Origin: Desulfuromonadaceae bacterium GWC2_58_13
GTDB taxonomy: Bacteria; Desulfobacterota; Desulfuromonadia; Desulfuromonadales; Trichloromonadaceae
Direction: 5' to 3'
DNA: 7,195 nt
NCBI GenBank assembly: GCA_001825565.1
Contig: MHXM01000050.1
Span: 1 to 7,195, forward strand
The translations under genes were made by a program, and so were the position numbers. The notes under the pieces are model-generated. The model had not been told where the DNA came from and did no database searches. It saw only the letters and a list, made by a program, of their open reading frames with translations. Shown here piece by piece: positions 5,522 through 7,195 of this stretch; the stretch's first letter is position 1; every line of letters begins with the position of its first letter.

Positions 5522-7195
5522 ATGGGGACGGAAAAGACGACGATTCTGCTGGTCGACGACCAGCCGGATAATCTGTTCGTGCTGCGCCAGGTTATTGCCC
5601 AGTCGCTGCCCGCATGTCGGGTGCTCACCGCGATCGACGCCACCGCCGGGCTGGCCGTTGCCGCCGCCGAAGCGCTGGATGCGGCGCTGATCGACATGCA
5701 GATGCCCGGCATCGACGGCATCGAGATGTGTCGACAGCTCAAGGTCGGGACGGACACCGCGGATGTGCCGGTGATCCTGATGACCGCGCAACGGTCGACC
5801 CCTGAAATGCGGGCGAAAGGGCTGGATGCCGGCGCCGACGATTTTATCGTTCGCCCGATTGACAATATCGAGCTGATAGCGCGGATCAAGACGGTTCTGC
5901 GCATGAAACGAGCCGAGGATCGGTTGCGGGCCGGCAAGGCCGAGTTGAAAATCCGGGTGGCCGAGCAAACGGCCCGGTTGCGCGACTACCAGCGCGCCGT
6001 CGAAAGTACCCAGGATCTGGTGGCGGTGGTGGCGCGGGATTTCACCTATCAGCTGGCCAACGAAGCCTTTCTGTATTATTACGATCGCCCGAGGAATCGG
6101 ATCCTGGGGTCTTCCCTGGCCGAAATTCTCGGCGAGAAATGCTTTGCGGGCGAAGTCAGGCACTTTCTGGATCGGGCCTTTTCCGGAGAAACCGTGCAAT
6201 TCGAGATGCAGCGCGAATTCCCACGGTTGGGAAACCGATATCTGCAGATCCGGTACTCACCGATGACCACCGAAAACGGCTTTGTCGATGCGGTGGTGGC
6301 GGTTGCCACCGACATTACCGAAAAAAAGCAAGCGCAGGAAACCCTGCGGCAGCTGACTCAGCAGTTCGAAACCCTGCTCGACGGCATTCCCGATGTCCTG
6401 CTTCTTCTATCCCCCGAGCGGAGGGTCATCTGGGCCAACCGGGGCGCGGCCCTGCATCTGCAACAGCCGGAGGAGGATCTGCCGGGGAGCCATTGCTTCC
6501 AGTTGTGGCACAAGCACTCCCAGCCCTGCGAAAACTGTCCGGTAAAAGCATGTTTCACCAGCGGCGAAACGGAGGAAGTCATGATTGGCACCCCCGACGG
6601 CCGGATGTGGGGGGTCAAGGCGTTTCCTTTGAAAAATGCCGACGGAGCGGTGACCAGCGTGCTTGAGTTGTCCACCGACATTACCGAAAAGATGCGGCTG
6701 CGCGAGGAAGCGACCGCCGCCAGCCGCCTGGCTTCGCTGGGAGAGCTGGCGGTGGGGGTGGCCCACGAAATCAATACCCCCAACGCGGTGATTCTGCTCA
6801 ACGGTGGGTTGATCCAGAAGATCTCCGCCGACATCCTGCGGATTCTCGACACCCATTGCCAGCAGTACGGCGATTTTCTGCTTGGCGGCGTGGAGTATTC
6901 GGAGCTGCGCGAGGATCTGCCCCTGCTGTCGGAGGAGCTGGTGGCCAGCGGCCAGCGCATCAAGCGAATCGTGCAGGACCTGAAGAACTTCGCCCGCCAG
7001 GAGCGCGGCGGCCTCTGGGAGAAAGTCGATCTCAATGAAGCGGTACGGGCCGCCGAACGGCTGGTCGCCAACGTCATTCGCAAGTCGACCAGTCGCTTTG
7101 TCGTCCGTTATGCCGACGACCTGCCTTCGATTCAGGGGAGTCTGCAGCGCATCGAGCAGGTGGTGGTCAACCTGCTCATGAATGCCTGTCAGGCG
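5522..7195 (+). CDS. Soluble histidine kinase with N-terminal receiver: REC-PAS-PAS-HisKA-HATPase (3' end cut off)
   Basis: The frame is open for 558 codons from ATG 5522 to the right edge, so the C-terminus is missing. The receiver (about 7-130) has D12/D13, phospho-acceptor D58 in LIDMQM and T88, but Arg111 replaces the conserved lysine (FIVRPID). PAS1 spans about 156-268 and ends in D-I-T-E-K. PAS2 (about 282-392) carries Cys325, Cys336, Cys339 and Cys344, with a P-C-E-N-C-P core, which could bind a metal or respond to redox. HisKA has His415 in AHEINTP, of the HEIN type seen in NtrB/ZraS-like kinases. Its hairpin is unusually long: 75 residues separate His415 from the LKNFAR motif, against about 50 in the two kinases upstream. 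The HATPase N-box is just reached (Asn550/Asn554); the G boxes lie outside. No membrane segment is seen. The first 156 residues are about 61% identical to the upstream kinase by hand alignment, so the N-terminal half is a tandem duplicate. It starts 2 bases after the upstream stop. Confidence 0.9.
   Translation, partial: MGTEKTTILLVDDQPDNLFVLRQVIAQSLPACRVLTAIDATAGLAVAAAEALDAALIDMQMPGIDGIEMCRQLKVGTDTADVPVILMTAQRSTPEMRAKGLDAGADDFIVRPIDNIELIARIKTVLRMKRAEDRLRAGKAELKIRVAEQTARLRDYQRAVESTQDLVAVVARDFTYQLANEAFLYYYDRPRNRILGSSLAEILGEKCFAGEVRHFLDRAFSGETVQFEMQREFPRLGNRYLQIRYSPMTTENGFVDAVVAVATDITEKKQAQETLRQLTQQFETLLDGIPDVLLLLSPERRVIWANRGAALHLQQPEEDLPGSHCFQLWHKHSQPCENCPVKACFTSGETEEVMIGTPDGRMWGVKAFPLKNADGAVTSVLELSTDITEKMRLREEATAASRLASLGELAVGVAHEINTPNAVILLNGGLIQKISADILRILDTHCQQYGDFLLGGVEYSELREDLPLLSEELVASGQRIKRIVQDLKNFARQERGGLWEKVDLNEAVRAAERLVANVIRKSTSRFVVRYADDLPSIQGSLQRIEQVVVNLLMNACQA

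Noticed and set aside
5297..6199. A 300-codon open frame on the minus strand
   Set aside because: It spans the end of one kinase and the receiver of the next, both certain on the + strand. A similar shadow lies opposite the paralogous receiver (3855-4340), as expected from the duplicated sequence rather than from a real antisense gene.

Overview
The window is a dense, GC-rich stretch in which every gene lies on the + strand and which holds almost nothing but bacterial signal-transduction proteins. In order it contains the 3' end of a CheR-type chemotaxis methyltransferase (1-373), a large membrane-bound hybrid histidine kinase with two receivers (426-3929), a soluble receiver-PAS-histidine kinase (3951-5519), and a second soluble receiver-PAS-PAS-histidine kinase that runs off the right edge (5522-7195). 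Gaps between genes are about 52, 21 (9 if the earlier start is used) and 2 bases. No terminator or internal promoter is visible, so the four genes look like one transcription unit.

The organism is probably a bacterium rich in multi-domain two-component proteins. The GC-rich codon use, the CheR-plus-hybrid-kinase neighbourhood, the cysteine-containing PAS and the long DHp hairpin of the last kinase remind me most of Desulfuromonadales/Geobacter-like deltaproteobacteria. This is an impression from protein style, not a search result.

Only the large hybrid kinase can sense outside the cell. It has two membrane segments flanking a periplasmic dCache-like region, then HAMP, GAF, a heptad-repeat signalling helix, the HisKA/HATPase core and two receivers. 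The two downstream kinases have no membrane segment and each begins with a receiver, so their activity may be set by phosphotransfer from another kinase, with the first kinase a natural candidate (inference). CheR would add a methylation input, but no chemoreceptor, CheA, CheW or CheB lies in the window. No DNA-binding or enzymatic output domain is seen either, so the system's output is outside this window or on a separate protein.

Points worth a second look: the conserved receiver lysine is arginine in both soluble kinases; those two kinases share about 61% identity over a gap-free 156-residue N-terminus but carry different kinase cores; the hybrid kinase and the next gene lie in the same frame, separated by a single in-frame TGA followed by C; and the second PAS of the last kinase has a four-cysteine cluster.
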